NCBI GenBank assembly: GCA_003232965.1 | Contig: QIKG01000199.1 | Location: 1-11,560 of the forward strand | DNA from: Oceanospirillales bacterium | GTDB lineage: Bacteria > Pseudomonadota > Gammaproteobacteria > Xanthomonadales > SZUA-36 | Reading direction: 5' to 3' | DNA length: 11,560 bases | In this document: in pieces, positions 1-6,454 of the stretch | How the letters are laid out: each line of letters opens with the position of its first letter | Numbering within the stretch: the stretch's first letter is position 1 | Translations under genes and position numbers: made by a program | The notes under the pieces: model-generated | The model's input: only the letters and a program-made list of their open reading frames with translations | The model's database searches: none | Told to the model about the DNA's origin: nothing

Positions 1-10
1 CGGCATCTTG

Positions 11-15
11 GGGAG
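11..15 (+). promoter_or_regulatory. Ribosome binding site of the M48 protease gene
   Basis: GGGAG lies eight bases before the ATG at 24. This supports that start or the adjacent in-frame ATG at 27. The promoter, if it is local, lies outside the window. Confidence 0.6.
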
Positions 16-23
16 AACGGGAC

Positions 24-1325
24 ATGATGAAAATTTTTGCGATGGTGTTGGCAGGCTTGGTTTTTCTTGTCTTTCCGACGGAAACCGTCTTCGCGCAAGA
101 AGCTGCTGTAGCACCAACATTTGATGTGGAGCAGGCCAGTCGCGTTTATATCGATACGCTGAAAGGCGAAGCACTGGAGAAATCAAATAGTTATTTCGAG
201 GGAGGATATTGGCTGATCCTTTGGGGCGCTATGGTTGGTTTTCTGGTAGATTTTCTGATCCTACAATCTCGCCTGTCTGCTCGATTTCGCAATTGGGCAC
301 AACGGGTTACAAAGAAACGCTGGCTGCAACCGGGTCTCTATACGCTGCCCTATCTGATCGTCGGCTTCATTCTCGCCCTGCCGTGGACCATCTACACCGG
401 TTTTTTCCGTGAGAAACAATATGACCTGATGAGCCAAGGCGTTGGTTCCTGGTTTGGTGAGCAGGTTATTGGCTTCCTGCTTTCATTGGCGATCTTTCCG
501 CTGCTTATCATCGCGATCTTCACCGTCATCCGCCGCGCTCCGAAAACATGGTGGCTTTGGGGAACGGGAGTGGTCTCAATATTCCTGTTCATCGGAATGC
601 TCTTGGGGCCGGTGTTTATATCGCCCTTGTTCAATGATTATAATGATATGGAAAAAGGCCAACTGCGAGACCGTATCGTTGCTATGGCGGCGGATAATAA
701 TGTGCCAGCGGATAATATTTATGTGTTCAACCAATCCAGGCAACATAAACGCATTTCAGCCAATGTATCCGGCGTCGGACCAACCATTCGTATCTCTCTC
801 AACGACAATCTGCTGGAGCGCACCAGTCCCGAAGAAGTCGCCGCCGTGATGGGGCATGAACTGGGTCATTATGTGCTCGGCCATACATGGCGGTTGGTTT
901 CCATCATCGCCGCAATCATAGCGCTTGGTTTGTTTTTAATCTCTCGCATCACACCAAGACTGATTGCGCGCTATGGTGATCGTTGGGGTGTCAGGGATAT
1001 TGCTGATCCCGCAGCCTTGCCGGTATTCGGGTTGCTGCTGACGCTGTATTTCTTTGCCGCCACACCGGCCCTCAACACGCTCACCCGGGTCAATGAAAGC
1101 GACGCCGATTTGTTTGGATTAAATACGGCCAAGGAGCCTGACGGCTTTGCCAAGGTTGCCATGCGATTATCGGAATATCGCAAGATCGAACCGGGACCGA
1201 TAGAGGAAATGCTGTTCTTCACCCATCCATCCGGCGCTACACGGGTCCGCATGGCGATGGAGTGGAAGGCACAGAACATCGAAAACCCGCAGATAGTCAA
1301 ACCCGGACTGCTAGAACAAGAATAA
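24..1325 (+). CDS. M48 (Ste24/CAAX prenyl protease-like) membrane zinc metalloprotease
   Basis: A 433-residue integral inner-membrane zinc peptidase of the M48 family, Ste24-like branch. The catalytic motif HELGH is at residues 278-282, and the downstream NESDAD motif supplies the likely third zinc ligand, E358. A conserved THPS..TR motif follows at 400-407. Residues 1-24 look like a cleavable signal peptide (FAQEA junction) or a first membrane anchor. About six further hydrophobic segments lie near 62-80, 105-127, 145-170, 178-200, 292-308 and 330-352. In the family, Ste24 enzymes remove CAAX tails from prenylated proteins. Bacteria lack that substrate, and relatives are thought to act in membrane-protein quality control, so the substrate here is unknown. 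Two tandem ATGs (24 and 27) follow a good Shine-Dalgarno. The broken epimerase-like start begins six bases after the stop, suggesting a former operon partner. Confidence 0.93.
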   Translation: MMKIFAMVLAGLVFLVFPTETVFAQEAAVAPTFDVEQASRVYIDTLKGEALEKSNSYFEGGYWLILWGAMVGFLVDFLILQSRLSARFRNWAQRVTKKRWLQPGLYTLPYLIVGFILALPWTIYTGFFREKQYDLMSQGVGSWFGEQVIGFLLSLAIFPLLIIAIFTVIRRAPKTWWLWGTGVVSIFLFIGMLLGPVFISPLFNDYNDMEKGQLRDRIVAMAADNNVPADNIYVFNQSRQHKRISANVSGVGPTIRISLNDNLLERTSPEEVAAVMGHELGHYVLGHTWRLVSIIAAIIALGLFLISRITPRLIARYGDRWGVRDIADPAALPVFGLLLTLYFFAATPALNTLTRVNESDADLFGLNTAKEPDGFAKVAMRLSEYRKIEPGPIEEMLFFTHPSGATRVRMAMEWKAQNIENPQIVKPGLLEQE

Positions 1326-1331
1326 ACCTCC

Positions 1332-1412
1332 ATGCCCAATATACTGATCTTTGGACGGGGCTGTACTGCTCCCTATCTGGCGGACAAGTTACGCAGGGAT
1401 GGATGGCACTAA
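1332..1412 (+). pseudogene. 5' remnant of a Rossmann-fold NAD-dependent epimerase-like gene, cut by an inserted element
   Basis: A 26-codon open frame begins MPNILIFGRGCTAPYLADKL and ends RRDGWH-stop. The beta strand, the glycine-containing turn (GRGC, normally GxGxxG) and the following helix match the N-terminal dinucleotide-binding unit of short-chain dehydrogenase/epimerase proteins. Those proteins usually have about 270-300 residues, so nearly everything is missing. The stop codon TAA (1410-1412) lies inside the terminal inverted repeat of the element at 1403-1514, so the frame ends because it runs into that element. No recognisable continuation follows the element, which implies an additional deletion. 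Six bases separate it from the protease stop. I am confident of the Rossmann-like start and less sure of the exact family. It could still be translated as a 26-residue peptide. Confidence 0.6.
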
Positions 1413-1514
1413 GTCAATGGGCGTTATCATGTGACCAATCAGTGGCTTAACCCTTATTTAAAGCTAAATTAGAAGGTGTTACATCAATGCAAAAATGGCT
1501 TAACTTAGTGCCAT
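1403..1514. mobile_element. 112-bp MITE-like element or deleted insertion sequence with terminal inverted repeats
   Basis: ATGGCACTAAGT at 1403-1414 is repeated in perfect inverted orientation at 1503-1514; 14 of the first 15 positions pair. The interior is AT-rich and has no coding capacity. TGGCTTAAC also occurs twice inside in direct orientation (about 1443 and 1496). The repeats interrupt the epimerase-like frame, as expected for a transposed element. Its size fits a miniature inverted-repeat element or an insertion sequence reduced to its two ends. I could not find a convincing flanking target duplication, so insertion followed by deletion is likely. A plain hairpin is less likely because the arms are about 90 bases apart. 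Confidence 0.55.
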
Positions 1515-1626
1515 TCGGATCTGTCTCTATTCTTTATTCTTTTTCAAAAGGGCAACTCCTTTATATGACGAACTTGACGTTAACGCAGCAGCCGTGTCTC
1601 GGAATCAGGGTTTGCTGCTGAGTTAA
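1504..1626 (+). other. Possible 3' tail of the broken gene (40 open codons)
   Basis: After the element, one frame is open from 1504 to a TAA at 1624-1626. Its last part (about 1567-1623, DELDVNAAAVSRNQGLLLS) has protein-like composition. It has no start codon of its own and overlaps the rmuC stop on the other strand by three bases. It may be the surviving end of the epimerase-like gene or chance. I recognise no family in it. The first half is phenylalanine-rich and unconvincing. No clear rho-independent terminator for rmuC is visible here; GCAGCA/TGCTGC at 1583-1620 can pair only weakly and has no T tract. Confidence 0.2.
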
Positions 1627-3032
1627 TCCAGCTTATCGTCTTTTGGTGCGTCCAATGCTTCTACTATGCGTTCATCGCCAACATCAAGCACGCCCGCCTG
1701 ATCGAGTATCTCCGCTGGCAACTCCTTTTTAACCCGCACACCGAGCGCCTGGAACTTGCCGATGGTCGTGGTTAGGCTGCCATGCCCGCTAAGACTGCGT
1801 TGAACCTCATCACAGGTTTTTTGGGCAGTTCCCAGCTGTTGTTCGAGTTTGCCCACTTTCTCGGTGACTATGCGTAGCTTGTCGTATACCCTGCCCGCTA
1901 ATTCTGCCAGTTGGCGGGCGCTTTTATTCTGCCTTTCAATTGACCAGATACCGGAAACTGTTTTTAAGGTGGCCAGTAATGTTGATGTGGTTACCACGAC
2001 TATGCGTTTTTCAAAGGCACTATTATAGAGTTCTGGCTTGTGCTGGAATGCGGTTAAAAATGCCGGCTCAATTGGCATAAACATTAGTACCATATCGGGT
2101 GAATTCATCCCCTTTATACTTGGGTATGACTTACTACTGAGGTTTTTAATATGATTTTCTACTGCCTGTACATGGGATTTTAATGCGGCTTTTCGCTCAT
2201 CTTCATCGGTGGCGGCGACATAGCGATTAAAATCCACCAAGGATACCTTGCTGTCAATAATCAGGTGTTTGTTTTCCGGTAATTTGATAATAAAATCTGG
2301 TCTCAGGTTCTGTTTATCATCGTCTTTAAAATTAGCCTCGCGTTCATACTCAGCACCTTTGATTAAACCGGAGCGGTCAAGAATCATTTCTACTTGAATC
2401 TCTCCCCAGTCGCCCTGCATTTTTTTATCGCCCTTCAATGCCTGAGTAAGCTGAGATGCTTCTGCGGTAATTTGCTGGTTTAGGTCGTGCAAATTCTCAA
2501 GCTGGGTTTTTAAGCTGGCCTGCTCGCGCGTACGCTCTGTGTGCACCTCATCTACGCGTTTACGGAATGACTCCAACTGGCTCTGAAAGGGTTTAAGAAC
2601 GGCATCGATACTCTGGTTAGATTGTTTGCTAAAGTCTTTTTGCTTGGCGGTAAATATCTTATTAGCCAGGTTCTCAAACTGGCTGTTCAAGCGTTTCTCG
2701 GCATCCTCCAGTATCTGCTTTTGCTGGCTGAAGCTCTCCTGCTTGGCCTCCAGCGTGGCTTGTAGACCAGCGTATTCTTGTAAGGAATTTTGTAGCTCTG
2801 AGGTCTTCAATTCCAGTGTTTGCTGAACGCCTCGAAGTACTTCCTTGTTGTTATTCAGTTCAACTTCAATCATTGCTCTTCGAGATTCTAAGTTCCGCGT
2901 TTTGCGTGCAGCAATCAACCAACCGCTACTGAAAATCAAAGCAACTGTAAACACTATTAGTAAAAGCAATAGTATCGGCTGGTTGTGAAAATAGTCCAAA
3001 CCTTGTTGGGTTAGTCGTTCAATCTGTTTCAT
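1623..3032 (-). CDS. rmuC: DNA recombination protein RmuC
   Basis: A 469-residue RmuC-family (DUF195) protein. One hydrophobic segment at residues 19-41 anchors the N terminus. A long coiled-coil, rich in Gln, Glu, Lys and Leu, covers about 48-200. The conserved RmuC domain starts at about 200 with the KMQGDWGE block (204-211). RPDFIIKLP (244-252) and LIIDSKVSL (257-265) give a PD-(D/E)xK-like arrangement, with D246, D260 and K262 as candidate metal and catalytic residues. In E. coli, RmuC limits recombination at inverted repeats; its biochemical activity is not settled. The start overlaps the end of mazG by 14 bases, and the Shine-Dalgarno is poor, so translational coupling is likely. It is the last gene of the five-gene operon. 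The length is normal for the family. Confidence 0.95.
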   Translation of the reverse strand: MKQIERLTQQGLDYFHNQPILLLLLIVFTVALIFSSGWLIAARKTRNLESRRAMIEVELNNNKEVLRGVQQTLELKTSELQNSLQEYAGLQATLEAKQESFSQQKQILEDAEKRLNSQFENLANKIFTAKQKDFSKQSNQSIDAVLKPFQSQLESFRKRVDEVHTERTREQASLKTQLENLHDLNQQITAEASQLTQALKGDKKMQGDWGEIQVEMILDRSGLIKGAEYEREANFKDDDKQNLRPDFIIKLPENKHLIIDSKVSLVDFNRYVAATDEDERKAALKSHVQAVENHIKNLSSKSYPSIKGMNSPDMVLMFMPIEPAFLTAFQHKPELYNSAFEKRIVVVTTSTLLATLKTVSGIWSIERQNKSARQLAELAGRVYDKLRIVTEKVGKLEQQLGTAQKTCDEVQRSLSGHGSLTTTIGKFQALGVRVKKELPAEILDQAGVLDVGDERIVEALDAPKDDKLD

Positions 3033-3819
3033 TGTTTTTTACCGTTTGCCAAAGGGCTTCTTGTTGTTCCAGACTCAAAGCTTGCATACCCGCACTACCC
3101 GCCAACTCTTCCATCGCCCGAAACCGGCAGCTGAACTTTGAATTGGTTTGCCGTAATGCAGCGGCCGGGTCAATTTTCAGATGCCTGGCTAGATTAACGA
3201 CAGCAAACATGAGGTCTCCGAGTTCCGCCTGCATTTTAGGCTGATCCTGTTGTTCGATTTCGATCCGTAACTCTTCTACTTCTTCAACTATCTTATCCAG
3301 TACCGGTGCTGTGTCCTGCCAGTCAAAACCCACCAGAGCCGCGCGTTTCTGGATTTTTATAGCGCGTTCCATTGCCGGAAGTACAACCGGAATATTATCC
3401 ATTAGACTATGTGAGTCTCGCTCTACTCTTTCTTTAATTTTAAGCGCTTCCCAGCGTTTTTTCTGCCCTACAGCATCAACTTCTTCGTGCGTGTCTTCAA
3501 GTTTAAATACATGTGGGTGTCTACGAATTAGTTTCGTGGATATGCTTCTCAAAACCTGAGAAAAATCAAAATAACCAGCCTCCTCAGCCATGCGTGAATG
3601 ATAAACCACCTGGAAAAACAGATCGCCCAACTCGTCTCTAAGATCATCCCAGTCTTGTCGCTCAATCGCATCGGCTACTTCATAGGCTTCTTCAATGGTA
3701 TAGGGGGCAATGGTATTGAAGTTTTGTTCCTTATCCCAGGGGCAGCCCGATTGCGGATCACGCAGTCTGACCATGATATCCAGTAGTTCATTTAATTCTG
3801 ATTTATTCGCAGCAGACAT
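3019..3819 (-). CDS. mazG: Nucleoside triphosphate pyrophosphohydrolase MazG
   Basis: A 266-residue full-length, tandem-domain MazG, which hydrolyses (d)NTPs to the monophosphate and pyrophosphate and so cleans the nucleotide pool. The first domain has the family signature LRDP..GCPWD (19-29), then EEAYE (43-47) and ELGD (63-66), giving the EExxE...ExxD magnesium site. The second domain repeats the pattern with VEEVEEL (178-184) and AELGD (198-202), followed by FAVVNLARH. In E. coli, MazG acts on aberrant nucleotides and affects survival under starvation. The ATG lies 15 bases after the sensor-kinase stop, and the end overlaps rmuC. The Shine-Dalgarno is weak. In many gammaproteobacteria mazG follows relA; here it follows a PhoPQ-like pair instead. 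Confidence 0.96.
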   Translation of the reverse strand: MSAANKSELNELLDIMVRLRDPQSGCPWDKEQNFNTIAPYTIEEAYEVADAIERQDWDDLRDELGDLFFQVVYHSRMAEEAGYFDFSQVLRSISTKLIRRHPHVFKLEDTHEEVDAVGQKKRWEALKIKERVERDSHSLMDNIPVVLPAMERAIKIQKRAALVGFDWQDTAPVLDKIVEEVEELRIEIEQQDQPKMQAELGDLMFAVVNLARHLKIDPAAALRQTNSKFSCRFRAMEELAGSAGMQALSLEQQEALWQTVKNNETD

Positions 3820-3834
3820 ATGCGATTATCCGTA

Positions 3835-5286
3835 TTACAACATCGGGAGTTGAATTGTAATACGCGCGCCACCCAGTGGGGATGTTTTTATTGAAAGTTT
3901 GCCCTGATAAGCTGTTACCAGATGCTGGACGATGGATAACCCCAGTCCGTGACCCATACCCAGCCCATCACCGAGTTCATCACTAAGCTCATCAGCAGGA
4001 ATACTCTCATGCGCCTCGCCACGAACGCCCCGACGCAGAATCAGCTCTACCTGATCCGCCGGAATACCCGCACCATTATCGGCTACCTCAAACCATAGGT
4101 TTTTACTATCAGCTGAAATACCCGCGCTTACTTCGACCAATCCGGCTCCGTACTTACAGGCATTTTCCATTAGATTACCCAGCAACTCGAGTAAATCCCT
4201 TTCATCCCCGCGAAAAATCAAATCAGCATCGACCTTAGACTGGAATTCCACCTGCGGATATATCGTTTTTAACGAGCTCCGCAAGCGTTTTACCTGCTTG
4301 GAGATGTTCACCCTTTGCGCGTGCAGTCGGCGGGTCGAAAGGCTGGCTACTTCCAGATGGCGGGAAATCAAGCCCTGCATATCAGCCAATGCCGACTTTA
4401 CCGAGTCATCAACTGAGTTGTTTTCCGCCTGATTTAGGCTGATGATGGCCAGCGGGGTTTTTAATCCATGTGCAAGGGCATCAAGGTCGTGACGATATTG
4501 TTTTCGATTACGCTCCTCACTGGCGAGCAAGAGGTTGATGTTTTCTGTTAGCGGTTGTAATTCTTCAGGAAAATTACCCTCCAGTTGACCCGCTTCGCCA
4601 ATTTCGATGGCCGCCACCGAATCAGAAATTTCCGCTAAGGGTCGTAGCGACCAGCGAATCAATAACCATTGAGCAAGTAGTAGTAATATACCTGCCCCTC
4701 CTAACCAGCGGAACAAACCATGGCGAAATTGGGAAATTACCGCATCGGCAGCCCCGCGGTGCTCCAGCACCATCACCCACATGGGTACTTCAGCATTGTT
4801 ATCCAGTTCCCATACTATGCCGTTAACAATTTGATACCAGGGTGCTGTAGCTGTTGGCAGGGAAAACTCGGAGCGCCCCGGGTTCAATTCCGGAACGGTT
4901 GGCAACTCTACCCCCATGGCCGATGATGATTGCCATAGATCAGTGGCCGTTGCCGCCTTGATGTAAAGCCCGGAACCTGGAATCCCTAACTGGGGATCAT
5001 TGGTTTCACCGTTAAAAGTGATCTGCCCGCTGTTATCGACTTCCAGATTCGCCAGCACATGGTAAAAATAAACATTCAGGCGTTGAGATAAACTTTCAGC
5101 GGTACTCTGGACAAAAGCGCGTTCGAGGGCATAACCAACCAATACTAATGCCAGCAGTACAAACAAACCGGCACTGGCAAGCAGGCGTAGGCGTAGTGAA
5201 AACGGCCGTTTCTCTTCGGTTGTCGAGTCTGGCTTAACGCTTTTTCTCCAGCGCAAAACGATAGCCCCGACCCCGCAGGGTTTCAA
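3835..5286 (-). CDS. PhoQ-like sensor histidine kinase
   Basis: A membrane histidine kinase of up to 483 residues, partner of the response regulator just upstream. Membrane segments at about 33-53 and 192-212 enclose a periplasmic sensor region of about 135 residues. A HAMP linker (213-260) follows. The phosphoacceptor H-box is HGLKTPL with H273, the N-box is NLMENACKYG (N375), the G1 box is DNGAGIP (D403), and the G2 box is GLGLS (447-451). HGLKTPL is typical of the PhoQ branch. The ATP lid carries an acidic and glycine-rich insertion (about 424-446). The start is uncertain: the frame opens with TTG at 5286, inside the regulator gene, and another TTG lies at 5256. No ATG or GTG precedes the first membrane segment. 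Either TTG start overlaps the regulator's end, so coupled translation is likely. The ligand is unknown. Confidence 0.93.
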   Translation of the reverse strand: MKPCGVGAIVLRWRKSVKPDSTTEEKRPFSLRLRLLASAGLFVLLALVLVGYALERAFVQSTAESLSQRLNVYFYHVLANLEVDNSGQITFNGETNDPQLGIPGSGLYIKAATATDLWQSSSAMGVELPTVPELNPGRSEFSLPTATAPWYQIVNGIVWELDNNAEVPMWVMVLEHRGAADAVISQFRHGLFRWLGGAGILLLLAQWLLIRWSLRPLAEISDSVAAIEIGEAGQLEGNFPEELQPLTENINLLLASEERNRKQYRHDLDALAHGLKTPLAIISLNQAENNSVDDSVKSALADMQGLISRHLEVASLSTRRLHAQRVNISKQVKRLRSSLKTIYPQVEFQSKVDADLIFRGDERDLLELLGNLMENACKYGAGLVEVSAGISADSKNLWFEVADNGAGIPADQVELILRRGVRGEAHESIPADELSDELGDGLGMGHGLGLSIVQHLVTAYQGKLSIKTSPLGGARITIQLPML

Positions 5287-5914
5287 TGGGTTCGAGCGTA
5301 CCTTCGGGATCCAGCTTTCGTCGCAGACGGCCGATAAACACCTCGATTACATTGCTGTCACGATCGCTGTCTTCTGCATAGATATGGTCTACCAAATCCA
5401 TTTTAGTAACAATTTTATCCGGGTGCATTAACAGGTATTCCAGCACTTTATATTCAAAGCTGGTGAGCTCAACTTCAGCCTCATCAATACTTACCCGCTG
5501 AGAATTCAAATCCACCGCCAGCGGACCAAACTGTAGCTTGGGTGAGGCGTGCCCGGAAGATCGTCGCAGCAACGCTGAAACTCGCGCTTTGAGCTCTTCA
5601 ATATTAAAGGGTTTGGTTAAGTAATCGTCAGCCCCGGCCTCCAGGCCGGCGACTTTTTCCTGCCACTGGTTTCTGGCAGTAAGAATTAAAATGGGATAAG
5701 TAAATCCTTCTTCGCGCAATTGCCGAATTAAATCCATGCCATTAATTTTTGGTAAGCCTAAATCAACTATCGCCAGATCAATCGGAAATTCGCGGCCATA
5801 ATAGAGACCCTCGATGCCATCATAAACCTGATCAACCACATAGCCCGATTGTTGCAAGCTGGTAGTAACAAGTTCCGACAGTTGCTGATCATCCTCTACC
5901 AACAAAATACGCAT
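5234..5914 (-). CDS. PhoP-like OmpR-family response regulator
   Basis: A 226-residue two-domain transcription regulator. The receiver domain (1-118) has acidic residues D8 and D9, phosphoacceptor D51 in IVDLGLP, T79 in LTAR, and K101 in TKPF. The OmpR/PhoB winged-helix domain (about 128-222) contains ELTSFEYKVLEYLL, then SNVIEVFIGRLRRKLD and the closing TLRGRGYRF wing. The sequence and the partner kinase place it with PhoP, which in enteric bacteria answers low Mg2+ and cationic peptides; the signal here is inferred only. AAGG lies eight bases before the ATG. It starts 20 bases after the small PepSY-like gene, and its end overlaps the kinase start by 23-53 bases depending on which TTG is used. 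Confidence 0.95.
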   Translation of the reverse strand: MRILLVEDDQQLSELVTTSLQQSGYVVDQVYDGIEGLYYGREFPIDLAIVDLGLPKINGMDLIRQLREEGFTYPILILTARNQWQEKVAGLEAGADDYLTKPFNIEELKARVSALLRRSSGHASPKLQFGPLAVDLNSQRVSIDEAEVELTSFEYKVLEYLLMHPDKIVTKMDLVDHIYAEDSDRDSNVIEVFIGRLRRKLDPEGTLEPIETLRGRGYRFALEKKR

Positions 5915-5934
5915 AAATTAAACCTTAGCCGCCA

Positions 5935-6243
5935 TTATTTATTCTTATGGGGTTTTTTGGGTTTTTTCTGTGCTCTGCCCTTGGCAGGATAGCGCATGGT
6001 TTTTACTTTCCCTTTATTAGTTAGCACACGCACCACATGGGTTTGTTTGTTGTTTTTCTGAGTGGTCTGTGCGGAAATCACTTTAGTCTTACCGTTTTTC
6101 CCGGCTTTCTTAACCGCATCCGCGAGCGTCTTAGTCGCAAATGCGGGCTGGATTGAGAATATCAGTAAGGCACAAATGCACACCGCAGCTAAGCGCCGCC
6201 TTGGCTTTTTAAAAATAATATTGATTAGTGAATTTTTACTCAT
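5935..6243 (-). CDS. Small secreted, strongly basic PepSY-like protein
   Basis: A 102-residue protein with a convincing signal peptide: basic n-region KKPRRR (12-17), hydrophobic core, and a likely cut after QPAFA at about residue 36. The mature 66 residues show one PepSY-like unit: a helix LADAVKKAGKNG (40-51), KVISAQ (54-59), a short variable turn, then the strand pair HVVRVLTNKGKVKTM (69-83). The tail is nearly all Lys and Pro (KKPKKPHKNK) and is encoded by two A6C3 repeats. PepSY proteins are often found next to two-component systems and may modulate or report to the sensor. A periplasmic role with the downstream kinase is inferred from position. It is the first gene of the operon, 20 bases before the regulator. 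Its Shine-Dalgarno is weak, and the family match is by pattern only. Confidence 0.75.
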   Translation of the reverse strand: MSKNSLINIIFKKPRRRLAAVCICALLIFSIQPAFATKTLADAVKKAGKNGKTKVISAQTTQKNNKQTHVVRVLTNKGKVKTMRYPAKGRAQKKPKKPHKNK

Positions 6244-6400
6244 AAGCTTAAGTCTACCAGTAATACCCTAAAAATTCGCCTGTATTGAGAAGTCTCCTTA
6301 ACTGCGGGTAATTCTACACAAGCCATCTGAACCTTGTATGAATAGCCTAACAACTACCATCACTAACTGCCCTGATAACTGAATAAATACTGTAGATCCC
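6244..6400 (-). promoter_or_regulatory. Leader and promoter region of the five-gene operon
   Basis: This stretch lies between the bidirectional terminator and the first gene of the operon, so it must hold the operon's promoter if there is a local one. On the minus strand, TAGAAT at about 6309-6314 is a possible -10, but no good -35 is found at 16-18 bases. A clear AAGGAG at about 6295-6300 has no start codon at usable distance. I see no tandem PhoP box of the (T/G)GTTTA-N5-(T/G)GTTTA type. The promoter assignment is therefore tentative. Confidence 0.3.
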
Positions 6401-6445
6401 ATTGCTGCAAAAAAGGACCACATAGTGGCCCTTTTTTGCAGCAAT
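6401..6445 (-). terminator. Strong rho-independent terminator, structurally bidirectional
   Basis: Sixteen perfect base pairs (6401-6416 with 6430-6445), one mismatch, then four more pairs (6418-6421 with 6425-6428) enclose a three-base loop. The stem includes an A6 tract on one side and a T6 tract on the other, so a transcript from either strand ends in a GC-rich hairpin followed by U residues. It sits ten bases after the stop of the TonB-receptor gene and most plausibly terminates that transcript before the five-gene operon begins on the same strand. Confidence 0.9.
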
Positions 6446-6454
6446 TGACTGAAC

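Noticed and set aside
442..849. 135-residue plus-strand frame inside the M48 protease
   Set aside because: It is the +1 frame of a well-supported gene and has shadow-like composition rich in Cys, Trp and Ser.
1583..1620. GCAGCA/TGCTGC pairing as a terminator for rmuC
   Set aside because: The stem is six pairs with a loop over 20 bases and no T tract in the rmuC direction.
2626..2826. 66-residue plus-strand frame inside rmuC
   Set aside because: It is the antisense shadow of the rmuC coiled-coil; the Cys/Ser-rich composition is typical of reverse-strand reading.
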